The notes under the pieces: generated by a model
Database searches by the model: none
Seen by the model: only the letters and a program-made list of their open reading frames with translations
What the model was told of the DNA's origin: nothing
Shown: positions 1-5,339 of the stretch, piece after piece
Numbering within the stretch: the stretch's first letter is position 1
Layout of the letters: every line of letters begins with the position of its first letter
Source of the DNA: Porphyromonadaceae bacterium UBA7180
GTDB taxonomy: Bacteria > Bacteroidota > Bacteroidia > Bacteroidales > Muribaculaceae
NCBI GenBank assembly: GCA_002491165.1
Contig: DKVK01000100.1
Location: 1-15,225, forward strand
Direction of reading: 5' to 3'
Length of the DNA: 15,225 nt
Made by a program: the position numbers and the translations under genes

Positions 1-792
1 CTCACGCATACGGAAGATGAACTGGCGGGCAACGATTTCATTGCGGAACGCCTTCCCTATCTGTGCGATACCGAAGGGGAGGTTCATGCGGCCGGTCTTC
101 TGCACGTTCAGGTAGTTGACGAAGATACCCTGTGCCGTTTCGGGACGCAGGTACACCGTCATGGCACCGTCGGCGGTAGAACCCATCTCGGTCTTGAACA
201 TGAGGTTGAACTGGCGCACGTCGGTCCAGTTGCGTGTGCCGCTCACGGGATCCACGATTTCCTGGTCCACGATAATCTGCTTGATTTCCTCGAGGTCGTT
301 GTCGTTCATCGCCTTCGAGAAGCGCTCGTGCAGGGCGTCGCGTTTGCGCTGGTTTTCGAGCACGTGCGGGTTGGTCTGGCGGAACATGGCTTCGTCGAAG
401 CTCTCGCCGAAGCGTTTGCGGGCCTTGGCCACTTCCTTGTCTATCTTCTCGTCGAATTTGGCTATGGCGTCTTCGATGAGCACGTCGGCGCGATAGCGTT
501 TCTTGGAATCCTTGTTGTCGATGAGGGGGTCGTTGAAAGCGTCTACGTGGCCCGATGCCTTCCAGATGGTGGGGTGCATGAAGATGGCGGAGTCAATGCC
601 CACGATGTTGTCGTGGAGCATGGTCATTGCTTCCCACCAGTATCTTTTGATGTTGTTTTTGAGTTCTACGCCGTTCTGGCCGTAGTCGTACACGGCCGAG
701 AGGCCGTCATAAAGCTCGCTTGATTGGAAAACGAAACCGTATTCCTTGGCATGAGCCACTATGGTTTTGAAAACATCTTCTTGTTTTGCCAT
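1..792 (-). CDS. glyS: Glycyl-tRNA synthetase, N-terminal part (runs off the left edge)
   Basis: Class II aminoacyl-tRNA synthetase that charges tRNA-Gly with glycine in the cytoplasm. Only the first 264 codons are present; the frame is still open at base 1. Reading the minus strand from the ATG at 792-790 gives MAKQEDVFKTIVAHAKEYGF, then SSELYDGLSAVYDYG around residues 24-38, which is typical of the single-chain (alpha-2, eukaryote/archaea-like) GlyRS used by Bacteroidota. Near the window edge are LRPETAQGIFVNYL and FRNEIVARQFIF (FRNEI at 249-253), the class II motif 2 region that contacts ATP and the acceptor stem. The family is usually a little over 500 residues, so about half is missing, including motif 3 and the anticodon-binding domain. 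No Shine-Dalgarno sequence precedes the start. It is transcribed divergently from the kinase operon, from its own promoter at 870-900. The identification is secure. Confidence 0.97.
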   Translation of the reverse strand, partial: MAKQEDVFKTIVAHAKEYGFVFQSSELYDGLSAVYDYGQNGVELKNNIKRYWWEAMTMLHDNIVGIDSAIFMHPTIWKASGHVDAFNDPLIDNKDSKKRYRADVLIEDAIAKFDEKIDKEVAKARKRFGESFDEAMFRQTNPHVLENQRKRDALHERFSKAMNDNDLEEIKQIIVDQEIVDPVSGTRNWTDVRQFNLMFKTEMGSTADGAMTVYLRPETAQGIFVNYLNVQKTGRMNLPFGIAQIGKAFRNEIVARQFIFRMRE

Positions 793-869
793 TGTGATTC
801 TGATTTCGGGTGTGAAAAAAGCGCGTGCCGTGCACGGTGCCGATAAAAATGGGTGCACAACAAGCGGAG

Positions 870-900
870 CAAAGTTAATAATAATTTCCCGAACGGCAAA
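870..900 (-). promoter_or_regulatory. Bacteroidota promoter for glyS
   Basis: On the minus strand the -33 box is TTTG (900-897) and the -7 box is TAACTTTG (877-870), 19 bp apart. This is an exact fit to the Bacteroidota primary-sigma consensus TTTG-N19-21-TAnnTTTG. It would give a 5' leader of roughly 70 nt ahead of the glyS ATG. No hairpin was noticed in that leader. Confidence 0.8.
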
Positions 901-924
901 ATTTTTCGCGGTAATGCGCCGAAA

Positions 925-956
925 TTTGCATGACCGCGTTTTTTTTGCTAATTTTG
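925..956 (+). promoter_or_regulatory. Bacteroidota promoter for the kinase-mnmA operon
   Basis: The -33 box TTTG (925-928) and -7 box TAATTTTG (949-956) are separated by 20 bp, an exact consensus fit. The expected transcript start is around 962, leaving about 55 nt before the ATG at 1018. The -33 boxes of this promoter and the divergent glyS promoter are only 24 bp apart, so the two polymerases or a shared regulator could interfere. No other consensus promoter was found inside the downstream gene cluster. Confidence 0.8.
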
Positions 957-1017
957 TAGCTGAATTTGCCTTACGCTTCCGGCGTTATGGCCGGGCGTGA
1001 AGGCGCAGGATAATACG

Positions 1018-1872
1018 ATGAAGGATTTCAGGATAATTGTGGATGCCGGTTCTACCAAGACGGCGGTTTGTGTGGCGGCTCGCGGAGACGTTGCGCCCGA
1101 GCTTTCGCGGTTTGAATTCGAAGGCTGCAATGCGTTGACTGTCAACGATGACGCGCTCTCTTCTCTTGTAAGAAAGATAGTGGAACGCAGCAATGTGGCC
1201 GGAGAGGGAACCGTGGAATGGTATGGTGCCGGGTGTGCCACAGAGGCAGTCTGCCGACGCGTGGAAGAGGCGTGGTTGCGGCAGTTGCCCGGCGTGGAAG
1301 CCACGGCGCAGTCTGACCTTGCCGGCGCGGCGCGTTCCCTTTTCGGCTCCGGGAAGGGTATAGCCTGTATTCTCGGCACGGGAAGTAATTCCTGCCTTTG
1401 GGACGGCAACGGGATTACGGCCAACGTTCCGCCGCTCGGGTTCATCCTCGGCGACGAGGGGAGCGGCGCGCGTCTCGGTGCGCGGCTGCTCGCCGACGCC
1501 CTGCGCGGAATCCTTGCCCGGGAATTTACCCATGCTTTCCTCGAAGAATATGGTGTAGATAAAGGCGAGGCGCTTGAAAACGTGTATCGCCGGCCCGGCG
1601 CGTCGGCATGGTTGGCGCGGTTCGTGCCATTCCTCAAAAAGCACGAAGGACACCGGGATGTGCAGCGCATCTTGAGGGAAAATTTCACTTCCTTTGTGGA
1701 GCGCAACGTGGCGCTTTATCCCGGGTCGCGCAATTATTTCTTGGGATTCACCGGCGGTGTGGCCTACCATTTCAGCGCGGTGCTCGAAGATGTGTGCCGC
1801 GAGCACGGTTACCGCATTTCATGTATCACCAAAGACCCCATGGAGGGGTTGATAAAGAATATAACTCTCTGA
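1018..1872 (+). CDS. BadF/BadG/BcrA/BcrD-family ATPase, N-acetylglucosamine-kinase-like
   Basis: Predicted cytoplasmic sugar kinase of the ASKHA (actin/hexokinase/Hsp70) fold, 284 aa. Visible motifs in order are: phosphate-1 loop DAGSTKT (residues 9-15), the SDLAGAAR segment with candidate catalytic Asp100, phosphate-2 loop LGTGSNS (119-125), GDEGSGARLG (145-154), and the adenosine-motif region FTGGVAYHF (244-252). This layout matches the GlcNAc kinase branch of the BadF family; the substrate is likely GlcNAc or a related amino sugar, but it cannot be read from the sequence. A GTG seven codons upstream (997) is in frame. The ATG at 1018 is preferred because the protein then starts directly with the MKDFRIIVDAGSTKT strand typical of the family, and AGGCGCAGGA lies just upstream. 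It is the first gene of the operon, one nucleotide from the next gene. No odd features were seen. Confidence 0.88.
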   Translation: MKDFRIIVDAGSTKTAVCVAARGDVAPELSRFEFEGCNALTVNDDALSSLVRKIVERSNVAGEGTVEWYGAGCATEAVCRRVEEAWLRQLPGVEATAQSDLAGAARSLFGSGKGIACILGTGSNSCLWDGNGITANVPPLGFILGDEGSGARLGARLLADALRGILAREFTHAFLEEYGVDKGEALENVYRRPGASAWLARFVPFLKKHEGHRDVQRILRENFTSFVERNVALYPGSRNYFLGFTGGVAYHFSAVLEDVCREHGYRISCITKDPMEGLIKNITL

Positions 1873-1873
1873 A

Positions 1874-2752
1874 ATGAAAAGACTCAGATTCATAATACTG
1901 GCAACGATGCTCCTCGGCGTGCTTCTCCCCGCCTCGGCACAGCAGACAGCCGAAGACGGCACTGTGTACGTGCAGTCGCTCTTCACGTACCCGGTTGCCC
2001 CCGACTATCTCGACAACCTCGAAGCCCGCAGCGACTGGCTCATGGACAACTTTTGGAACGACATGGATTTCAAGAATAAAAAAGGGGTTAACCAGGCTGC
2101 GCTCCAGCATGCCTTCGGGGTATACGCCGGACCGATGCTCTACGCCAAGAAAGCCAAGGTGCTCAACTCCGTGGAGAACCTCTGCAAGAAGGCCGAAAAG
2201 AATCCTACGCTGATGATTCAGCTTATGAAGGCTGCCGAGGAGGAGTTCCATTCGCAGCGATCCACTGTCTATATCGATGAGGTTTACCGCATCTTCCTTA
2301 ATAAATTTCTGAGTAATAAGAAGATAAAGAAAGACCGTAAGACCAAGTACGCCATGCAGCTTGCGGCCCTCGACGCCACGGAACCGGGGAACAACTTCCC
2401 GCAGGGCGGCACGGGGGTGACGCTCCCGGCCATGGGAAGCCGCGGCACGGTGGTAATCTTCGGAAATACGGGCGACGACCTTTCGCGCCAGATGCTGCTC
2501 CGCTTCGCCACTTCGGTGCGCGCCGAGAAAGCGGTGAACTCCGGGGATTTTGAAATAGTTTTTATAGATAAGAGCGTGGAGCCTGCCATGGAAATGCCGT
2601 CGTACATAAAGCGTGTTTATTGCGAAAAACCGCAGCAGAGCTATGACCTGCCTTTCCTGCCCGACTGCTATCTCCTGGACAAAGACGGTGTGATAGTGAT
2701 GCGCAACAAGTCGATTGCCGATGTGCTCAACGGCGCCGGCATACAGTTATAA
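1874..2752 (+). CDS. Secreted DUF5106-like protein with a cysteine-less thioredoxin fold
   Basis: Exported protein of 292 aa. The N-terminus MKRLRFIILATMLLGVLLPA is a signal peptide, with likely cleavage after ASA (about residue 22); no lipobox cysteine is present. Residues about 33-165 resemble the helical DUF5106 domain found in Bacteroidota ahead of thioredoxin-like domains (SDWLMDNFWNDMDF is characteristic). Residues about 172-285 read as a thioredoxin/AhpC-like fold: strand GTVVIFGNTGDDLSRQM (191-207), then FEIVFID, then LPDCYLLDKDGVIVMRN, which carries the probable cis-Pro loop (Pro263). Where relatives carry CxxC after the first strand, this protein has Asp201-Asp-Leu-Ser204, so a classical disulfide reductase activity is unlikely. 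The remaining cysteines (104, 250, 265) are not in a CxxC. It is translationally coupled to the kinase (1-nt gap) and followed by a DoxX-type membrane protein. The role is unknown; a periplasmic binding, chaperone or partner function is possible. Confidence 0.78.
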   Translation: MKRLRFIILATMLLGVLLPASAQQTAEDGTVYVQSLFTYPVAPDYLDNLEARSDWLMDNFWNDMDFKNKKGVNQAALQHAFGVYAGPMLYAKKAKVLNSVENLCKKAEKNPTLMIQLMKAAEEEFHSQRSTVYIDEVYRIFLNKFLSNKKIKKDRKTKYAMQLAALDATEPGNNFPQGGTGVTLPAMGSRGTVVIFGNTGDDLSRQMLLRFATSVRAEKAVNSGDFEIVFIDKSVEPAMEMPSYIKRVYCEKPQQSYDLPFLPDCYLLDKDGVIVMRNKSIADVLNGAGIQL

Positions 2753-2758
2753 GTCACG

Positions 2759-3262
2759 ATGAAAAGGATAATAGAACAACTGAAAAGGATATATTTCTGG
2801 AGCACAGGCTACAGCTATACCAACCTGGGGCGGCTCTTCCTGCGTCTCTTCGCGGGGGTGATGATGCTCCACTTCGGCGTTATACAATGGATTCACTTTT
2901 CAGAGCTGGAGCATCTCTTCCCGGCGGTGCTCGGGATGTCGCAGCAGACTTCGATGGTGGTGCTCATTACCATCGAGATAGTCTGCTCGGTGTTCATAAT
3001 GCTGGGGCTGATGATGCGCATAATGATCCTGCCGCCGTTCGCCGCCATGTTTTTCGCCGAATATTATCTGCTGCACGACTATCTTGGCGAAGCAGGATAC
3101 ATGCTGTCGTGGCATCAGCCCGGCTATCTCCCCGTCATGTTCCTCGGCATTTACTTCTTCCTGCTCCTTGTGGGGCCGGGCAAGATTTCGTGCGACTATT
3201 TCCTGTCGCTGCATATTATTCACACTGACAACAAGAGCGAGTCGGCTCTCGAGGAGGTATAG
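2759..3262 (+). CDS. DoxX-family inner-membrane protein
   Basis: Small polytopic membrane protein of 167 aa. Four hydrophobic segments are visible at about residues 24-44, 65-85, 88-106 and 122-139, with a basic N-terminus. The first segment, LGRLFLRLFAGVMMLHFG, followed by a longer loop and then EIVCSVFIMLGLMMRI, fits the DoxX pattern (R-x3-G near helix 1, then a second helix with a conserved Glu and Gly). DoxX relatives include the thiosulfate:quinone oxidoreductase subunit and quinone-interacting redox proteins, but most members have no known function. It starts 6 nt after the thioredoxin-fold gene, suggesting the two are made together. The last codons contain the ribosome binding site of mnmA. 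The tail after residue 150 is hydrophilic. The membrane topology is secure and the DoxX assignment is good; the biochemical role is unknown. Confidence 0.8.
   Translation: MKRIIEQLKRIYFWSTGYSYTNLGRLFLRLFAGVMMLHFGVIQWIHFSELEHLFPAVLGMSQQTSMVVLITIEIVCSVFIMLGLMMRIMILPPFAAMFFAEYYLLHDYLGEAGYMLSWHQPGYLPVMFLGIYFFLLLVGPGKISCDYFLSLHIIHTDNKSESALEEV
3251..3258 (+). promoter_or_regulatory. Strong Shine-Dalgarno site for mnmA
   Basis: GAGGAGGT lies 7 nt upstream of the mnmA ATG, inside the last codons of the DoxX gene. It is a full match to the anti-Shine-Dalgarno core. It stands out because the other genes here start without such a site, as is usual in Bacteroidota, and it fixes the mnmA start at 3266. 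Confidence 0.8.
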
Positions 3263-3265
3263 CGT

Positions 3266-4366
3266 ATGAAAGTGGCATTGCTGATTTCGGGAGGTGTGGA
3301 CAGCGCGGTAGCAACGGAACTGCTGCTGCGCCGGGGTCATGAACTACACCTCTTTTACATAAGGATAGGGATGGACAACGGCGAGGGTGACTGCTCGGCC
3401 GAAGAAGACATAGAGATGTGCACCCTCATAGCGCGGAAGTACGGATTGCCTTTCCGCGTTGTGTCGCTGCATCAGGAATACTGGGATTACGTGATGAAGT
3501 ATGCCCTCGATACCGTGAAGCAGGGACTTACGCCGCACCCCGACATGATGTGCAACAAAATGATAAAGTTCGGCTTCTTCGAGGAGCGTTGGGGACACGA
3601 GTTCGATGCCGTGGCTACCGGCCATTATGCCTCCGTTGTGGAGAAGGACGGGCTTAAATATCTCGCGACCGCCGTCGACCCGGTGAAAGACCAGACCGAC
3701 TTTCTGGCGCAGATTAGCTACGACCAGCTGAAGCATCTCATCTTCCCGCTCGGCGAACTGCCGAAGGCCGAAGTGCGGCGCCTGGCCATGGAAGCGCATC
3801 TCCCCAATGCCACACGCAAGGATTCGCAGGGTATCTGCTTCCTGGGAAAGATAGACTATAATGACTTTATAGAGAGACACTTGGGAACGCGTCAAGGTCC
3901 CATCATAGAACTCGAGACCGGCAAGAAACTCGGGGTGCACCGCGGATTCTGGTTCTATACCATAGGCCAGCGCAAAGGGTTGGGACTCAGCGGCGGCCCA
4001 TGGTATGTGGTGCGCAAGAACGTGCGCGACAATGTGGTGTACGTCTCCAACGGTTACGACACGGCGGCACAATACGGCCGAGAACTGCATCTCGGCGAGA
4101 TGCACTGGATAACGCGCAACCCGATGCCGCAGGACGGCGCTCCGCTCTCCGTATCCTTTAAAAACCGTCATACTCCCCACTTTGCCGACGGCGAACTCAC
4201 ACTGCTGTCCGACGGCAATTATCTGTTGCGCTCGCAAGAGGATATTCAGGGAATAGCACCCGGACAATTCGCCATAATTTATTCGCCCGACAGAAAACTT
4301 TGCTTAGGCTCCGCCCAGATTCTGCCTCCGGCACAAAAACGTAAACCGAAACAAAATGGAAAATAA
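3266..4366 (+). CDS. mnmA: tRNA-specific 2-thiouridylase MnmA
   Basis: Cytoplasmic enzyme that adenylates U34 and inserts sulfur to make 2-thiouridine in tRNA-Lys, tRNA-Glu and tRNA-Gln, with sulfur delivered as persulfide. At 366 aa it has the normal family length. The N-terminal PP-loop SGGVDSAVA (residues 8-16) binds ATP. Cys96 in HPDMMCNKMIKFG and Cys191 in DSQGICFLG are the paired catalytic cysteines. GHYAS (119-123) and KDQTDFLAQI (141-150) are further conserved blocks, and the C-terminal beta-barrel runs from about 210. The pattern GMDNGEGDCSAEEDIE and the TDFLAQI version of the KDQ motif are those of the Bacteroides-type MnmA. The genome may hold a second paralogue, as some Bacteroidales do. 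The start is supported by the GAGGAGGT site. Its 3' end overlaps the next gene by 11 nt. The last ten residues are a basic tail (KRKPKQNGK). Confidence 0.96.
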   Translation: MKVALLISGGVDSAVATELLLRRGHELHLFYIRIGMDNGEGDCSAEEDIEMCTLIARKYGLPFRVVSLHQEYWDYVMKYALDTVKQGLTPHPDMMCNKMIKFGFFEERWGHEFDAVATGHYASVVEKDGLKYLATAVDPVKDQTDFLAQISYDQLKHLIFPLGELPKAEVRRLAMEAHLPNATRKDSQGICFLGKIDYNDFIERHLGTRQGPIIELETGKKLGVHRGFWFYTIGQRKGLGLSGGPWYVVRKNVRDNVVYVSNGYDTAAQYGRELHLGEMHWITRNPMPQDGAPLSVSFKNRHTPHFADGELTLLSDGNYLLRSQEDIQGIAPGQFAIIYSPDRKLCLGSAQILPPAQKRKPKQNGK

Positions 4367-4976
4367 AATCAAACTCGACCTAATCGGAATAACCTACAAC
4401 CAGATAGAATCAGGCGTATATGCCGTAGTGCTCCAGGAGAGCGGCGGCTGCCTGCGCCTTCCCATCATCATCGGCACCGCCGAGGCGCAGAGCATAGAAT
4501 GCAAGTTGCAGAACGTGATAACGCCGCGTCCGCTGACCCACGACCTTATGGCCTCCATGATACGTGCATTCAGCCTCGAACTTCAGGAAGTGAACCTTTA
4601 CCGGCTCCCCACCGGAATCTTCGCCGCCGACCTGGTGATGACCAACGGAATGCAGGAACTGCGCATCGACTCGCGTTCCAGTGACGCCATAGCGCTCGCA
4701 ATACGCTGCGACGCACCCATCTATACCAACCGCGAAACACTCGACGAGGCCGGCTTTGACCCCGAAGCATCGCGCAAGGAAGCATCTCAGCCGGAAAAGA
4801 GTGAAGAGAAAGCCGACGACGGTTTAGAAGTATTGCGGAAACTCGGCAATGTGCGCCTGCTCGAAGAGATGAGCGTGCCGGAACTCGAAGAAGCGATGGC
4901 TGACGCCGTAGCCGCCGAGCGCTACGAAGAAGCCGCCGAAATAAAGGCCGAGCTCGACAAAAGGAAAGAGGAGTAA
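4356..4976 (+). CDS. Bifunctional nuclease (BFN/DUF151) family protein with UVR motif
   Basis: Soluble protein of 206 aa with two modules. Residues 1-127 form a BFN/DUF151 domain: NQIESGVYAVVLQESGG, then LRLPIIIGTAEAQSIECKLQ, RPLTHDLMASMIRAF, and SRSSDAIALAIRCDAPIY, which are the conserved blocks of the family. Characterised relatives were reported as nucleases acting on RNA and DNA, but the activity of bacterial members is poorly established. A charged Lys/Glu-rich linker follows (about 137-158), then a UVR (UvrB/UvrC-interaction) motif at about 172-205 with the usual AAERYEEAAEIKAEL pattern. This BFN-plus-UVR arrangement is common in Bacteroidota. The ATG lies inside the end of mnmA (11-nt overlap), so translation is probably coupled. 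It is the last gene of the operon. No clear terminator follows, only a short CCCG-CAT-CGGG hairpin with TTTT at 4997-5013. Confidence 0.9.
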   Translation: MENKIKLDLIGITYNQIESGVYAVVLQESGGCLRLPIIIGTAEAQSIECKLQNVITPRPLTHDLMASMIRAFSLELQEVNLYRLPTGIFAADLVMTNGMQELRIDSRSSDAIALAIRCDAPIYTNRETLDEAGFDPEASRKEASQPEKSEEKADDGLEVLRKLGNVRLLEEMSVPELEEAMADAVAAERYEEAAEIKAELDKRKEE

Positions 4977-5150
4977 CTGTACGGACCACAGGGAGGCCCG
5001 CATCGGGAGTTTTAGGCGAAGTTGATTTGCTGAAAAAGCTATCATATAACTAAGGCGCACTAAGGCGGATTATGGGTCGGCATTTAGGACTCTGAGATGG
5101 CGGCTTTCGTCAGTTTTATGCGTGGATTTGTGGAAAATGTGGCTAAGAAT
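4977..5150 (+). other. Gene-free spacer with weak hairpin and a 10-bp tandem repeat
   Basis: No coding region is supported here. Just after the BFN stop, CCCG (4997-5000), loop CAT and CGGG (5004-5007) form a short stem followed two bases later by TTTT (5010-5013); this is at best a weak terminator for the five-gene operon. A 10-bp unit, ACTAAGGCGC then ACTAAGGCGG, is repeated directly at 5049-5068. Nothing else recognisable was seen. Confidence 0.4.
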
Positions 5151-5181
5151 TATGTGGGTTCGTGGATTATTCGTAATTTTG
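5151..5181 (+). promoter_or_regulatory. Probable promoter for the C10 peptidase
   Basis: The -7 box TAATTTTG (5174-5181) is an exact consensus match. The -33 box is TATG (5151-5154), one mismatch from TTTG, with a 19-bp spacer. The expected leader is about 150 nt long before the ATG at 5340. It contains the small hairpin at 5202-5219 and a stretch at 5241-5256 that resembles the operator of the barrel gene in the opposite orientation. Confidence 0.6.
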
Positions 5182-5201
5182 CATTAGATAATACTTCGAA
5201 A

Positions 5202-5219
5202 GAGCTTTCGCTCCTTTTT
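5202..5219 (+). promoter_or_regulatory. Small hairpin plus T-run in the peptidase leader (possible attenuator)
   Basis: GAGC (5202-5205), loop TTTC and GCTC (5210-5213) form a 4-bp stem, with AA/TT pairs possible beyond one mismatch, followed by five T (5215-5219). The same segment reads as an inverted repeat CGAAAG-AG-CTTTCG. It lies within about the first 30 nt of the predicted transcript. The stem is short, so a terminating or attenuating role is only a suggestion. Confidence 0.3.
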
Positions 5220-5339
5220 AGGTTATACTTAAACATCTTATTTTAACCCACCTTAAAAGCTAACCGCCGTGCAAAATAGAACACCAGTCAACTTTTCGCG
5301 GCTTTTGGTCAAATAACTAAACAAAATTCACCCAACTGA

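Noticed and set aside
997..1017. GTG start seven codons upstream for the sugar kinase
   Set aside because: The ATG at 1018 gives the normal family N-terminus, and the sequence before it carries a purine-rich AGGCGCAGGA.
3344..4267. A 307-codon minus-strand frame opposite mnmA
   Set aside because: The mnmA frame has catalytic motifs throughout; the antisense product matches nothing I know and lacks a promoter.
5049..5068. Two direct 10-bp repeats as the start of a CRISPR or an integration site
   Set aside because: Only two adjoining units with no spacers, no cas or integrase gene, and no duplicated flank elsewhere in the window.
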